Of a stretch of DNA of 64,000 bases, positions 52,566 through 63,386 are shown piece after piece. This DNA comes from Strigops habroptila (taxonomy: Eukaryota > Chordata > Aves > Psittaciformes > Psittacidae): contig NC_044301.2 in assembly GCF_004027225.2 (NCBI RefSeq), positions 27,758,358 to 27,822,357 of the forward strand, given 5' to 3'. The translations under genes were made by a program, and so were the position numbers. Each line of letters begins with the position of its first letter. Position 1 is the first letter of the stretch. Below the pieces are notes generated by a model, which saw only the letters and a list, made by a program, of their open reading frames with translations, made no database searches and was not told where the DNA came from.

Positions 52566-53330
52566 AGCAGGAACAATGTCCCATGCTTGTCAGTGTTTAA
52601 GAGGCATTTGACATGTTTCATATCACCAGCTTCCACTACTATTTTTGTGTAGCCTTTCAAAGAAGGCTAGCATAAGGTTAAAAAAAACCAAACAAAAAAC
52701 AAAACAAGAAATCCCCACCAACACAACAAACAAACCCTAACATGTATTTTCAGCAGTAGGTACAGCATTTGTTTGGACTGCAGTTAAGGGGTCCAGAAGC
52801 AGCAGTCAACACTTCAGTTGTATTTATGCATATTTTCTTTCTTCACATTAACCCTTGCCAACATTATTCCTTTTGAAGCTATGCAAAAAGATACCTTTTT
52901 TTTTTTCTTTCACAGCTACTCATTGAGGCCTATTCCACTGCTGAAAGCAAGCAAAGCCAAGCCCACACTGGGCATCCTATAAAAGACTGCATATCTTTTA
53001 TTTATCGCCCCTTCACTTTATTTCCACAGTGAATTCCTATCTTAAATTTAATCAGCCAAGAAACCCTCGGTATGTGCAATCCTGTCATTATTCATTGCTT
53101 GCAAACAGAATCAAGTGCAAGCAAAAGGGAAAAAAAAAACTCAGCACCGTCAACAAAATTAAAAGCGCCCTACTTCTGGTTTTGCCAGTCCTGAGGAACC
53201 ACAGATGCACCTCAGACCTTTGGAAAAAGAGAGAAAGACAAAAGATTAAATTTATAAGAAAGCTAATTCAAAAAAAAAAAAGAAAAAACTTTTTTAAACC
53301 CTTAAGTCTAAAGCTGAATTCCACCTAGGC
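52566..53330. other. Intron 1 sequence before the CpG island
   Basis: AT-rich, with an A/C-rich tract at 52680-52738. No element recognised otherwise. Confidence 0.55.
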
Positions 53331-54874
53331 AGAAGGAAGGGCGCTTAACCGAAGAACAGCAACAGAGCTTCCCTTCGGAAAATAGAAGGCACGTTTGCAG
53401 GCTGCCCGCTAAGCGAAATCCACTGCAGGCAAGGCAGAGGGGGAAGCTAGCACCCTCCGACCTCGAGCAGCAGCAACAGCACCGGTGCCGCCGCCTCCAC
53501 AACTCGGCTCGGCTCAGCCCCATACGGCGCTGCGAACAAAAGGCGAGCAGCAGCCACAGCTGAGTCACCGCCAGGGGACGGTCCGGCCCAACATAGGGCG
53601 CGACAGAGGAACCGGCCCCGCGAAGCCGCCGTACCGCCCTGCCCAACGACTGTCGAGCCGGCTGTAAGAAGCGATATTTTCAGTCTCTTTTGTCTGGTTA
53701 CCCCTTTCGGGGGAGGGGGAAACAGAAAACTGAAGAGAACACAAATAAACATGAAAATGAGAACAAAGTGCCCAGTCATCGTCGTCGTTGCCGCCGCCTC
53801 GTCCTCGAGGCACCGCCGCACGGCGATACGCCCTGCACACCCAGACCGCATGAAGTGCAAACACACCACTCCTCCGCGGAAGTTTTCCGGGGAAGCTGTA
53901 AACCCCTTCCCCGCGGGGCCATCACCACCCAAACTGGGGGCTGCTTGCGGCTGGGGGATGGAGCCCCCTCTCCCCCCAGGCAGCTCTCTCGTCGCGGAAG
54001 AGGGCACCAACCTCCAGTACCCTTTAAACGGAAGCAGGGAAGAGTTAACCGGGGGCATCAGCCCGCAACGGGTGAAGAGCAGCGGCAGGCGGCGGCCGCC
54101 GGGTGCGGGGGCAGTGGCGGAATGAGGGAAGCATTGTTCCAGGAGGAGGAAGAGCAGCGCTTTCCTCCTCACCTTGCCGTTGTCATGCAGAGGCTCATCC
54201 CAAAGTAACTCGTGGACCCCTCTACGCCGTCACTCCGAATCTGGGGCCTTTCCGACGCGCGCGCCCCCCCTCCTCGGTGGCGGGGCTTGGGCGGACCGCG
54301 CCCCCACCCTCTGGCTCGCCGCTGCTGCCCTAGAAATGCCTTTGTTTGTGGCTCGCTCCCTTCCCCTTCCCCTAGCACTGCACATCCATTCCTGGGCTCT
54401 CGCACCCTCTTTTATTTTGGACCACGGTGCATTCCACCCTCTTCCCCCGCCGGCCACCTTCTGCTGATTCATTTCCACCGGCGGTCCCGGGGGAGGTGTG
54501 GTGGTATCTCCTCACTATTGTGGCTGGGGGCATGGTAATGATCTGGATTACCGAGGGTGGGTGGTGGGAGGGAGCAGAGCCAAACGGTATTACGCATTCT
54601 GGATTACAGGGAAGGGGTACGACGCGTCAGTGGAGTTCAAGGGACAGGCGGAGGGCAGCGCATTCAGCCCGCTTGTCGGAGACTAGGCCGGCCGCTGGCG
54701 GCGGGAGCCGTGGATGTGTCATGGAGCGGGGCGAAGGGTTTATTTCGTATTCTGGATGCGAGGAGGATACTGGCAGAGGAAGTTGCCCAGCCCGAATTAC
54801 AGTCTGGGAGTGAAGGGTTCGTACAGGCCGGGCCGAGGGAGGGGCAGCCCCCGAGGGGCTGCCAGGGCGCGCTA

Positions 54875-56120
<1,246 letters not shown>

Positions 56121-56483
56121 GGGTTGGTCCGCCTCTAGCGCTTTGCCTGGGGAAGTAAAGCGACGCTCAGCCTTTCGCGGGAGCTCCGTGAGAGTTGAGA
56201 GCTGCTGGGAGGTGGCAGAGAAGCTTTAGAGAGTAGGTAGGAGGCGCCTACAGGCGGTCCCGCACGGAGTGGTGTGGTCTGGACTGGCCTGGGCTCCTGC
56301 CTTAAGAGACGAGCTGAAATGGGTGAAGCTGGGGTGTTGACGGCGTGCTGCTCCTCTGGGGCCGGAGCCTGGATGGCTGACCCCACGTGTCCCAGCAACA
56401 AACCCTTGAGGAGGCTCAGTGAGGCGTGCCCCAAACTTTCCATTTTATTAGAGGCACTATGATAGCTATGGCCATTGGGCTGC

Positions 56484-56880
56484 AGGATGAAGTTCAACAG
56501 TGCAAAGTGCATTGTTGGAGCAATCCCAGGCACAGCTACAGGTTGGGTGGAGAAGTGATTCAGAGTAGCCCTGTGGAGAAGGACTTGGGGGTGTTGGCTG
56601 ATGAGAAACTTAACATATGAGCCAACAGCGTGCACTCGCTGCCCAGAAAGCCAACTGTACCCTCGGCTCCTGTATCCATACCTCCTGTATGAAGACAGGC
56701 TAAGAAAGTTGGGGCTGTTCAGCCTGCAGAAGAGAAGGCTGCGTGGTGACCTCATAGCAGCCTTACAATATCTGAAGGGGGCCTACGGGGATGCTGGAGA
56801 GGGACTCTTCATCAGGGACTGTAGTGATAGGACAAGGGGGAATGGGTTCAAACTAAAACAGGGAAAGTTCATGTTATATG
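56484..56880 (+). mobile_element. CR1 fragment, internally deleted
   Basis: RT C-terminal sequence at 56490-56660 ([22 protein letters not shown]), then a jump to the later block at 56690-56875 ([32 protein letters not shown]). About 150 bp is missing between them and the 3' terminus is absent. It is the closest CR1 to the ZSWIM6 promoter. 56251-56483 is GC-rich flank without a recognised gene. Confidence 0.85.
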
Positions 56881-57558
56881 TTTGCACATGGGCTGGTCCC
56901 TGGAAGCGTGGGTTGAAGTCCGGTGTGAGCTCCACGTGACCAGCTCGCTTTGCAGATGGTCTGGCTTGGAACTGCTCCGGTAGCCCAAGGTGAAGGGCTC
57001 TGTGCCATGACCCACAGTGAGTAAACTGAACACAATTAACATGTTGCGTTTGCCTTTGTGTCAAAAGGGTCCGTAAAACAGCTGGTGTTGGCCATCTGTC
57101 CCAGTTAATTTTTAGCAAGGAGTGTGGTGCTTAATGCTCACAGTTGCCACAGAGCATAAAGTGAGAAGGATTCTTTTTATTTTTCTGTTTTCATTAAAAA
57201 TCATACCATTTGGGATCATACTGACTCCTCGAATGGCCTTCTTGGAGAGAGGAAAAAAAAAAAAGAGGAAATGCTGATGAGCCACAGTGGCAGGCCGAGG
57301 ATATAACACCGGGTAAACACCAAATGCTACCTTTGTAGCAAGGAGTTCTGTCCTTAATTACAGCCACACTGCTAATGTAAAATATTATGAAAATAATATA
57401 CAATAAGGATCAGAGCTAGCAAATAAAGCTGATACCATCTTTCTTGTGGAGAGAGACTTTGATGTATCATTTTAGAACAATCAGTATCTTTAATTATTTC
57501 TGAACTTCAGCTTGAAAATGACGTTTTTGGCAACTTAGGGTTGAAAATACTTATTTTT
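56881..57558. other. Upstream flank, nothing recognised
   Basis: About 0.7 kb with no gene or certain element. It includes an A12 run near 57250. Confidence 0.5.
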
Positions 57559-57586
57559 TATCCTGGGTTCAGCTTAAACCACAACA
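57559..57586 (+). mobile_element. 28-bp scar of a main-family LTR
   Basis: Reads tatcctgggttcagcttaaaccacaaca. That is the first ~16 bp of the LTR (tgtcctgggttcagct) joined to its last ~13 bp (taaaccacaaca), with the ~530 bp between them missing. See findings. Confidence 0.75.
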
Positions 57587-57921
57587 TTTGTCTTGCTTGG
57601 ATTTAACAGTGAACAACACTTGATAGCATACAATACAGAAACTGTAATTTGAGTGCCTAGTTGCTTCATTCACATAGGCAAGTTTACCCAACTGTTAGAA
57701 ATCATAACGTTTGATTAACAGAAGTTTAATCAAATTTTAATCAATACATACATATATAGCAGCCAGCCTTACTGATTTGGTTGATTTGTGTCTTAGGTCA
57801 GAGAGACCTAGTACCTAGGATATGGACATAGATTTATGAGACTATTCAAGCGATATCCCTATAAGGTAGTGGTTTGGAAGGAACAGTACTTTAAAGATTA
57901 TTCAAGTAGAACTTTTAATTG

Positions 57922-58366
57922 TGTTAAGAAACAGAGTTGTATACTAAGAACCAGTCAAGGAGAGAGAGAAGAATACTGGCGCAAACACAATCGTTGGGAT
58001 TTATCCAGGACCCTAAAAGGTAAAAAGGACATAGCGAGGAAGACGTCTTACTTCATCTGAGGAAGACTACTTACTTCATCCTGAGACCCCTGCCCACGAC
58101 CACCAGGAGGCACTACGCAAGCGCAGAACATATGGAAATGACTTTTATACTCATTATAATACGAAGCGGGGATGAGTCATGAATATGTATCAGCATGTTG
58201 GGAGAGGCGATGCATATGTAATACTTTACAGGATAAATTGCGGGCGAATTGTGATGGTCTTTGGAACCAGATTTGGGTGCGTACCCCTGGTTCCCGGGGC
58301 CTCAAAATAAAGCACCACATATAACCTCCTTAGAGTGGTTATGTGTTCATTCTCTCCGCTAACACA
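57922..58366 (+). mobile_element. Probable solo LTR, further ERV family
   Basis: A block ending in cctcaaaataaagcaccac (AATAAA poly-A signal) ... gttcattctctccgctaaca, the layout of a U3-R-U5 end. The 5' boundary at TGTTAAG is a guess and no target duplication was found. Confidence 0.5.
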
Positions 58367-59165
58367 ACTAGACTATGTTTTCCATGATGCAATGCAAGTG
58401 TTCAGCTGGGAGGTGCACAGTAGGGAGATGGCTTCATCAGGGAATGCAGTGAAAAAATGTCAAGTGTGTCAGGTGTAAGGTCTAAGAAGTACAAATAACA
58501 TCAAGTTGACTTGAAACGTAACATCTACTTTTTGTTTCCACCAAAAAATCAAAAAATGAGTCTACTGCTATTGATGTTTATTTTCTAAACAGGTGATTGA
58601 AGAGCTTTGCAGAAACAGTGTTTTCCATTGAAATTGGATGGACAATTCAATTAACTGCATCAGACTTGCGGAATGTGATTTTTAAAGCAAGATTAGCAGA
58701 AAACCTGAAGTTGGTTTAGAATTGCAAGTACTGGCTTTTTTTTTTTTTTTAATATGCTAGCAAGCTCTTAGACAATAGCATTGATTTGCAATTTCGCAGG
58801 TAGAGGTTTTTTTACATCTAGGTATAGAACGTATTTTTGTCTTTTCTGCTGCCAGTTGTTTATACCAAGAAAATGGCTAATGTTTTTTAACCAAGGAGTT
58901 TAAACTGCAGACTACATACAGGGACTAAATTGTGTTCTGCAGAATTTATTTTCTGTATATACTACAAGGTGTTTTTTCTTTGGCTTCATGAGAGCTACCT
59001 TCTGGATAGAAAATGAGTATAAGCTGATGCTTGTGCTTCTGGGTATAGACTGCACAAATCTGTTACTCTTGAGATGCCAGTTTCATAAATTCACAGATAC
59101 CTTGCTGGGATATTAACTGGCATCTTCTTCACTTTTATGCATATATTTTACAAGTGATCTACTGG
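58367..59165. other. Upstream flank, nothing recognised
   Basis: AT-rich, with a T13 run near 58738-58751. Confidence 0.5.
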
Positions 59166-59499
59166 TGTCCTGGTTTCAGCTGTAACGGTTATTTTTTTCT
59201 CCTTCCAAGTACCTGGTGCAGTGCTGTGTTTTGGCTTCAGTCTGAGAACAATGCTGGTAACACACCAACGTTTTAATTGTTGCTAAATAGTGCTTACCCT
59301 GATCAAGGACTTTTCAGTCTCTCATGCTCTGCCAGTAGTATTGTATTATATTGTACTTTAGTTATTAAACTGTTCTTAACCTGCGGGGTTTACATTCTTT
59401 TGATTCTCCTCTCTATCCTGCCCAGAGGGGGGAAGGGGGGAGGGGGTGAGTGAGCAGCTGTGTGGTTCCGAGTTACCGGCTGGGTTTTAAACCATGACA
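59166..59499 (+). mobile_element. Solo LTR, main family, middle deleted
   Basis: 334 bp, tgtcctggtttcagc ... ttaaaccatgaca. About 240 bp are missing after catgctctgccag, including the TATA region. Flanks ACTGG (59161-59165) and ATTGG (59500-59504) look like a 5-bp target duplication with one change. Confidence 0.88.
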
Positions 59500-60243
59500 A
59501 TTGGATTTATATACTTCAACTAAATTTGAGGTATTTGGGAGCCTGAATGCTACAAGCAAAAGATGAGGATGTAGTACTTTCTTTTGCTATTAATATAGTA
59601 TTGATTTCATTATTTCTGAGAGCAGAGAAAGGGAATATATAGAAGGTTAAAAATTAAGAATTTCATGATTGCATGTGTACAAGAGCAGAGGGAAATTATA
59701 TTTAACGTTCACCCCACCACTTATGCTGTGTTAATAATTGTTCACATCCTGAAGCAATTTTTCTTCTGTGTTCATATAGAGCTATTTCTGTTTTAAGCAA
59801 GTGTCTAGCAAGTCGGTAAAAATACTCTTCTAAATTGGGTAATGGCTGTTCTTTACCAGCTGTTAACCACCTGCTGCAATAAAAATAACACTAATGCCAA
59901 TGGAAGAATTCTTACTGTCATAGTAAAGAAGCTTTACAATAAAAATTGAGAAATAAGAAGAATGAGAGCTACGCCAATGGGGAAAAAAAAAAAGAACTTC
60001 TATAATAAGCAGAAGTAGCCCATGTGTCAGTTATCTCAACTTACTCATTCTTCTGTTGCTTCAGATATAGGCAGAAATTATCAAATTCACTTAAGAAATC
60101 CCAGAGATAAGCAGATAGAAAAGCCTATAGATCCACCTTTTTTTAATCCATCTACTACTCGGCAGGAATAGCTACTTTCCATTCAGTCTATGAATATTAA
60201 TAACTACAAAGGATGCTGTCGAAGGCTTTTTTTCATTTCTGGG
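59500..60243. other. Upstream flank, nothing recognised
   Basis: AT-rich DNA between two LTRs. Confidence 0.5.
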
Positions 60244-60820
60244 TGTCGTGGTTTGAGCCCAGCCGGTAACTCAGAACCACACAGCCGCTCGCTCACTCCC
60301 CCTCCCCCCCCTCCTTCTTCCTCCCCCCGCTCCTGGAGGGATGGGGAGGAGAATGGGAAGAATGTAACTCCCACGGGTTGAGATAAGAGCAGTCCCGCAA
60401 CTAAGGTATAACACAAAACCACTACTGCTACCACCAATGATAATAACGATTAGTGAAATAACAAGGGGAGAGGATACAATTGCTCACCACCCGCCGACCG
60501 ATACCCAGCCCGACCCGAGCAGTGATCAGGGCCTTCCGGGTAACTCCCCCCGGTTTATATACTGGGCATGATGTGCTGTGGTATGGAATACCCCTTTGGC
60601 CAGTTTGGGTCAGGTGTCCTGTCTCTGCTTCCTCCCGGCTTCCCCTCCTCCCTGGCAAAGCATGAGACTGAGAAAGTCCTTGGTTGGAATAAACATTACT
60701 TAGCAACAACTAAAAACATCAGTGTTATCAGCGTTGTTCCCAGGCTGAAAGTTAAAAAACACAGCACTGCACCAGCTACTAAGCAGGAGAAAAATGACTG
60801 CTATAGCTGAACCCAGGACA
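60244..60820 (-). mobile_element. Solo LTR, main family, perfect 5-bp target duplication
   Basis: 577 bp, tgtcgtggtttgagccc ... gctgaacccaggaca on the plus strand. Flanked by CTGGG at 60239-60243 and 60821-60825. The TATA region is intact (complement ggtttatatactgggc near 60552-60567). Almost identical, inverted, to the LTR at 60987-61552. Confidence 0.93.
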
Positions 60821-60986
60821 CTGGGCTAGGGAGTACATGAAGAGGTAATGGCATCTTTGCTCTTGAAATTCTGCCATAAGCACAAGGAATGCTTCTCCTT
60901 GGGCTCCCTCTGCGTTGGTGTAGCTCCATAACGGCTTGCAAATTATAATCAGACTCTGAAGTTCCTTTGTCCTGCTACTATTGTCC

Positions 60987-61552
60987 TGTCCTGGGTTCAG
61001 CTATAGCAGTCATTTTTCTCCTTCTTAGTAGCTGGTGCAGTGCTGTGTTTTTGACTTTCAGCCTGGGAACAACGCTGATAACACCGATGTTTTCAGTTGT
61101 TGCTAAGTAATGTTTATTCCAACCAAGGACTTTCTCAGTCTCATGCTCTGCCAGGGAGGAGGGGAAGCCGGGAGGAAGCAGAGACAGGACACCTGACCCA
61201 AACCAGCCAAAGGGGTATTCCATACCACAGCACATCATGCCCAGTATATAAACCGGGGGGAGTTACCCGGAAGGCCCAGACCGCTGCTCAGGTCAGGCTG
61301 GGTATCGGTCGGCAAGTGGTGAGCAATTGTATCCTCTCCCCTTGTTATTTCCCTTATCGTTATTATTATTGGTGGTAGCAGTAGTGGTTTTGTATTAGAT
61401 CTTAGTTACTGGACAGTTCTTATCTCAACCCGTGGGAGTTACATTCTTCCGATTCTCCTCCCCATCCCTCCAGGAGTGGGGGGAGGAAGAAGGGGGGGAG
61501 TGAGCAAGTGGCTGCGTGGTTCTGAGATATCAGCTGAGCTTAAACCATGACA
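60987..61552 (+). mobile_element. 5' LTR of provirus C
   Basis: 566 bp, tgtcctgggttcagc ... cttaaaccatgaca, with TATA sequence cagtatataaacc near 61240-61252. Confidence 0.92.
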
Positions 61553-61560
61553 GTTCTCTG

Positions 61561-61578
61561 TGGTGCCCAACGTGGGGC
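61561..61578 (+). other. Primer-binding site, tRNA-Lys type, one mismatch
   Basis: TGGTGCCCAACGTGGGGC, 8 bp after the LTR. It differs from the site of provirus A by one C-to-T change. Confidence 0.88.
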
Positions 61579-61673
61579 ACAAAGGGTTGAGATAACGACA
61601 GATCTGACCAGAGTGTGTCTAATCATACTTGTGATAAGCACTCATTGTTTCGGATTAATAGTCGCTCGTCACA

Positions 61674-62168
61674 ATGTTGATTTATTTGCTCTCAGAGTTC
61701 TTGTGCTTGATCTCAGAGTTTCAGCATGTCGTACCTTACTTACAGCCAGTATTTGCTGTTTTAGTGTTTATCGACTGGGGGGCCTGGGCTAAGGTTCTTG
61801 TTTCACTGTACTTCATGGTAATGACTTGTAATACAATAGACTCATTGATCATGAAACTGGTCTGGTTTGTGCTTCCAGCATGGCCATCATCTCTATACAT
61901 TGGGAGGTATGTAATGAAATATTTTAGCAATTGCATATCTTTTTTTTTCTCCTCGGGGGGTCAACCTAGGAAGGAGGCATTCCCTTACACCCCCCGTTCC
62001 CCCACCAGCCTTTTTGCAGCAGCAGTTGAGAGTTCTGAAGGTTTTGGATGGCCTTTGAATACCCTTGAGACCTGCCTGCTGATTGTGCTGGGGATCAGCA
62101 TGTTGGCAAACATACGGAGTGTGATTACCCGCGGCCATCCTGCCCTGGGAACACCCTATTTCGTCTGA
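61674..62168 (+). pseudogene. ERV leader/gag N-terminal hydrophobic segment, copy C
   Basis: 164 codons. Hydrophobic stretches lie at about residues 20-37 and 39-60 around GAWAKVL, then FFSSGGQP, and a third hydrophobic stretch after LNTLET. The frame runs into the 5S-like insertion at 62130 and stops. It corresponds to copies A and B, and this conservation over three copies suggests it was a real coding part of the element. Confidence 0.7.
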
Positions 62169-62194
62169 TCTTGAATGTTAAGCAGTATTGGGTT
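62130..62194 (+). pseudogene. 5S rRNA-like segment inside gag
   Basis: About 65 bp matching the plus strand of vertebrate 5S rRNA from roughly nucleotide 6 to 70: CGGCCAT, then CCCTGGGAAC, then TCGTCTGATCT (exact) and TAAGCAG (exact). The 3' half of 5S with the rest of the internal promoter is missing. Copies A and B lack it, so it was gained by this copy or its lineage. Confidence 0.8.
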
Positions 62195-62278
62195 CAAATC
62201 TGGTCTAGGGTTAGATGACGATATAGGAGGACCACCAAGAGATTTTCCCTGAGGCTGGACAGTTATGAGTGGCAGGGT

Positions 62279-62461
62279 GTGTGGGATAGTATGGGCAAGT
62301 ATCTAGGCCAGTGGGCCCCTCCAGTGCTTTGGAACTTCACCACTGAACAAATGCAGAATGTGGAAAAATTAGCAGAACACTTAGACGAGGTGTGCTGTTG
62401 TCCTGGTTATACCAGAGAGGGACAAATCATGGCAACGTGCTGGGGCTTGGCCTACGCCTAG
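62279..62461 (+). pseudogene. ERV gag Cys domain, copy C
   Basis: 60 codons: WDSMGKYLGQWAPPVLW and CCCPG, matching copy A, ended by a TAG at 62459-62461. The reading frame then shifts before the repeats. Confidence 0.75.
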
Positions 62462-62539
62462 AGAGCCCTGTTCGACACTATCCAGCACCTTCAAAGGGAA
62501 AAAAAATGTCTCTGGATCTGATGGCAAAGCAACAGACAA

Positions 62540-62990
62540 CGCAGCTACTCCAACTACAAGCACAGCAGCTACTCAAACCCTGACAACAACAGACAATGCA
62601 GCTACTCCAAGTACGGCAGCTACATCAACGCCAGTGACAAGCACAACAGCTACTCAAACCCTGACCACAACAGACAACGCAGCTACTCCAAGCACCGCAG
62701 CTACACCAACCCCAGTGACAAGCACAGTAGCTACTCAAACCCCGACAGCAACAGACAATGCGGCTATTCCAAGCACCACAGCTACACCAACCCCAGTGAC
62801 AAGCACAGCAGCTACTCACACCTCGACAGTAACAGACAATGTGGCTACTCCAAGCACCGCGGCTACACCAACTCCAGTGACAAGCACAGCAGCTACTCAA
62901 ACCCCGGCAACAGACATTACAGCCACTCCAATCCTAGTGGCAGAAACTGCAGCCACTCCAACCACAGTGACAAACACTGCAGCTAAACCA
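62540..62990 (+). repeat. 81-bp tandem repeats encoding Thr/Ala/Pro-rich gag segment
   Basis: At least three 27-codon (81-bp) units from about 62634 to 62880, each with the pattern TSTxATxTxTxTDNxA followed by PSTxATPTPV, plus partial units on both sides. Each unit is built from shorter ~9-codon sub-units. Counterparts are at 34560-34715 (minus) and about 38000-38360. Confidence 0.88.
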
Positions 62991-63371
62991 AATGGCCAGT
63001 TTGTGATAATATCTGTTGCCCCTGTAAGCAAAAGCAGACGAGAGGCACAAAGAGCAACCCGTGAAGTGAAGAAAGATGAAGTCCCAATGCAATTACTACA
63101 CGGAAGAGGATCTGAACAAGAGTTACTACTACGTGGGTCAGAGGAAGAGGAAGAAGAAGAAGAGGTGACTTCTCGACCCCGGACCTCAACCGAGCTGCGC
63201 AATATGCGAAAAGATTTCACCCGTCTTCCAGGGGAGCACGTTGTCACCTGGTTGCTCCGATGCTGGGACAATGGGGCCGACGGTCACGAACTAGAAGGTA
63301 GGGAAGCCAAGCAGCTGGGATCACTTGCTAGGGAAGGAGGAATTGACAAAGCGATTGCAAGAGAGAAGTGA
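62634..63371 (+). pseudogene. ERV gag repeats and capsid N-terminal part, copy C
   Basis: 245 codons: the Thr/Ala/Pro repeats (to about residue 115), a charged stretch with an acidic EEEEEEE run, then LRNMRKDFTRLPGEHVVTW and LLRCWDNGADG, matching copy B at 38573. Stops at a TGA at 63369-63371. The ATG at 62634 is inside the repeat, not a natural start. Confidence 0.75.
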
Positions 63372-63386
63372 GCCCTCAGCCTTTGG

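Noticed and set aside
53447..54172. 241-codon minus-strand frame in the CpG island
   Set aside because: GC-rich DNA has few stops. There is no known domain, and frames of similar length overlap on both strands (for example 53690-54208). It lies in ZSWIM6 intron 1 next to exon 1.
62625..62900. Cysteine-rich minus-strand frame that resembles a secreted repeat protein
   Set aside because: It is the antisense reading of the 81-bp gag repeats (agcacagcagctact gives S-S-C-C-A-C), not a gene.
62540..62990. Regular repeats that could be mistaken for a CRISPR-like array
   Set aside because: Units are directly adjacent with no unique spacers, preserve codon frame, and sit inside retroviral gag in a vertebrate genome.
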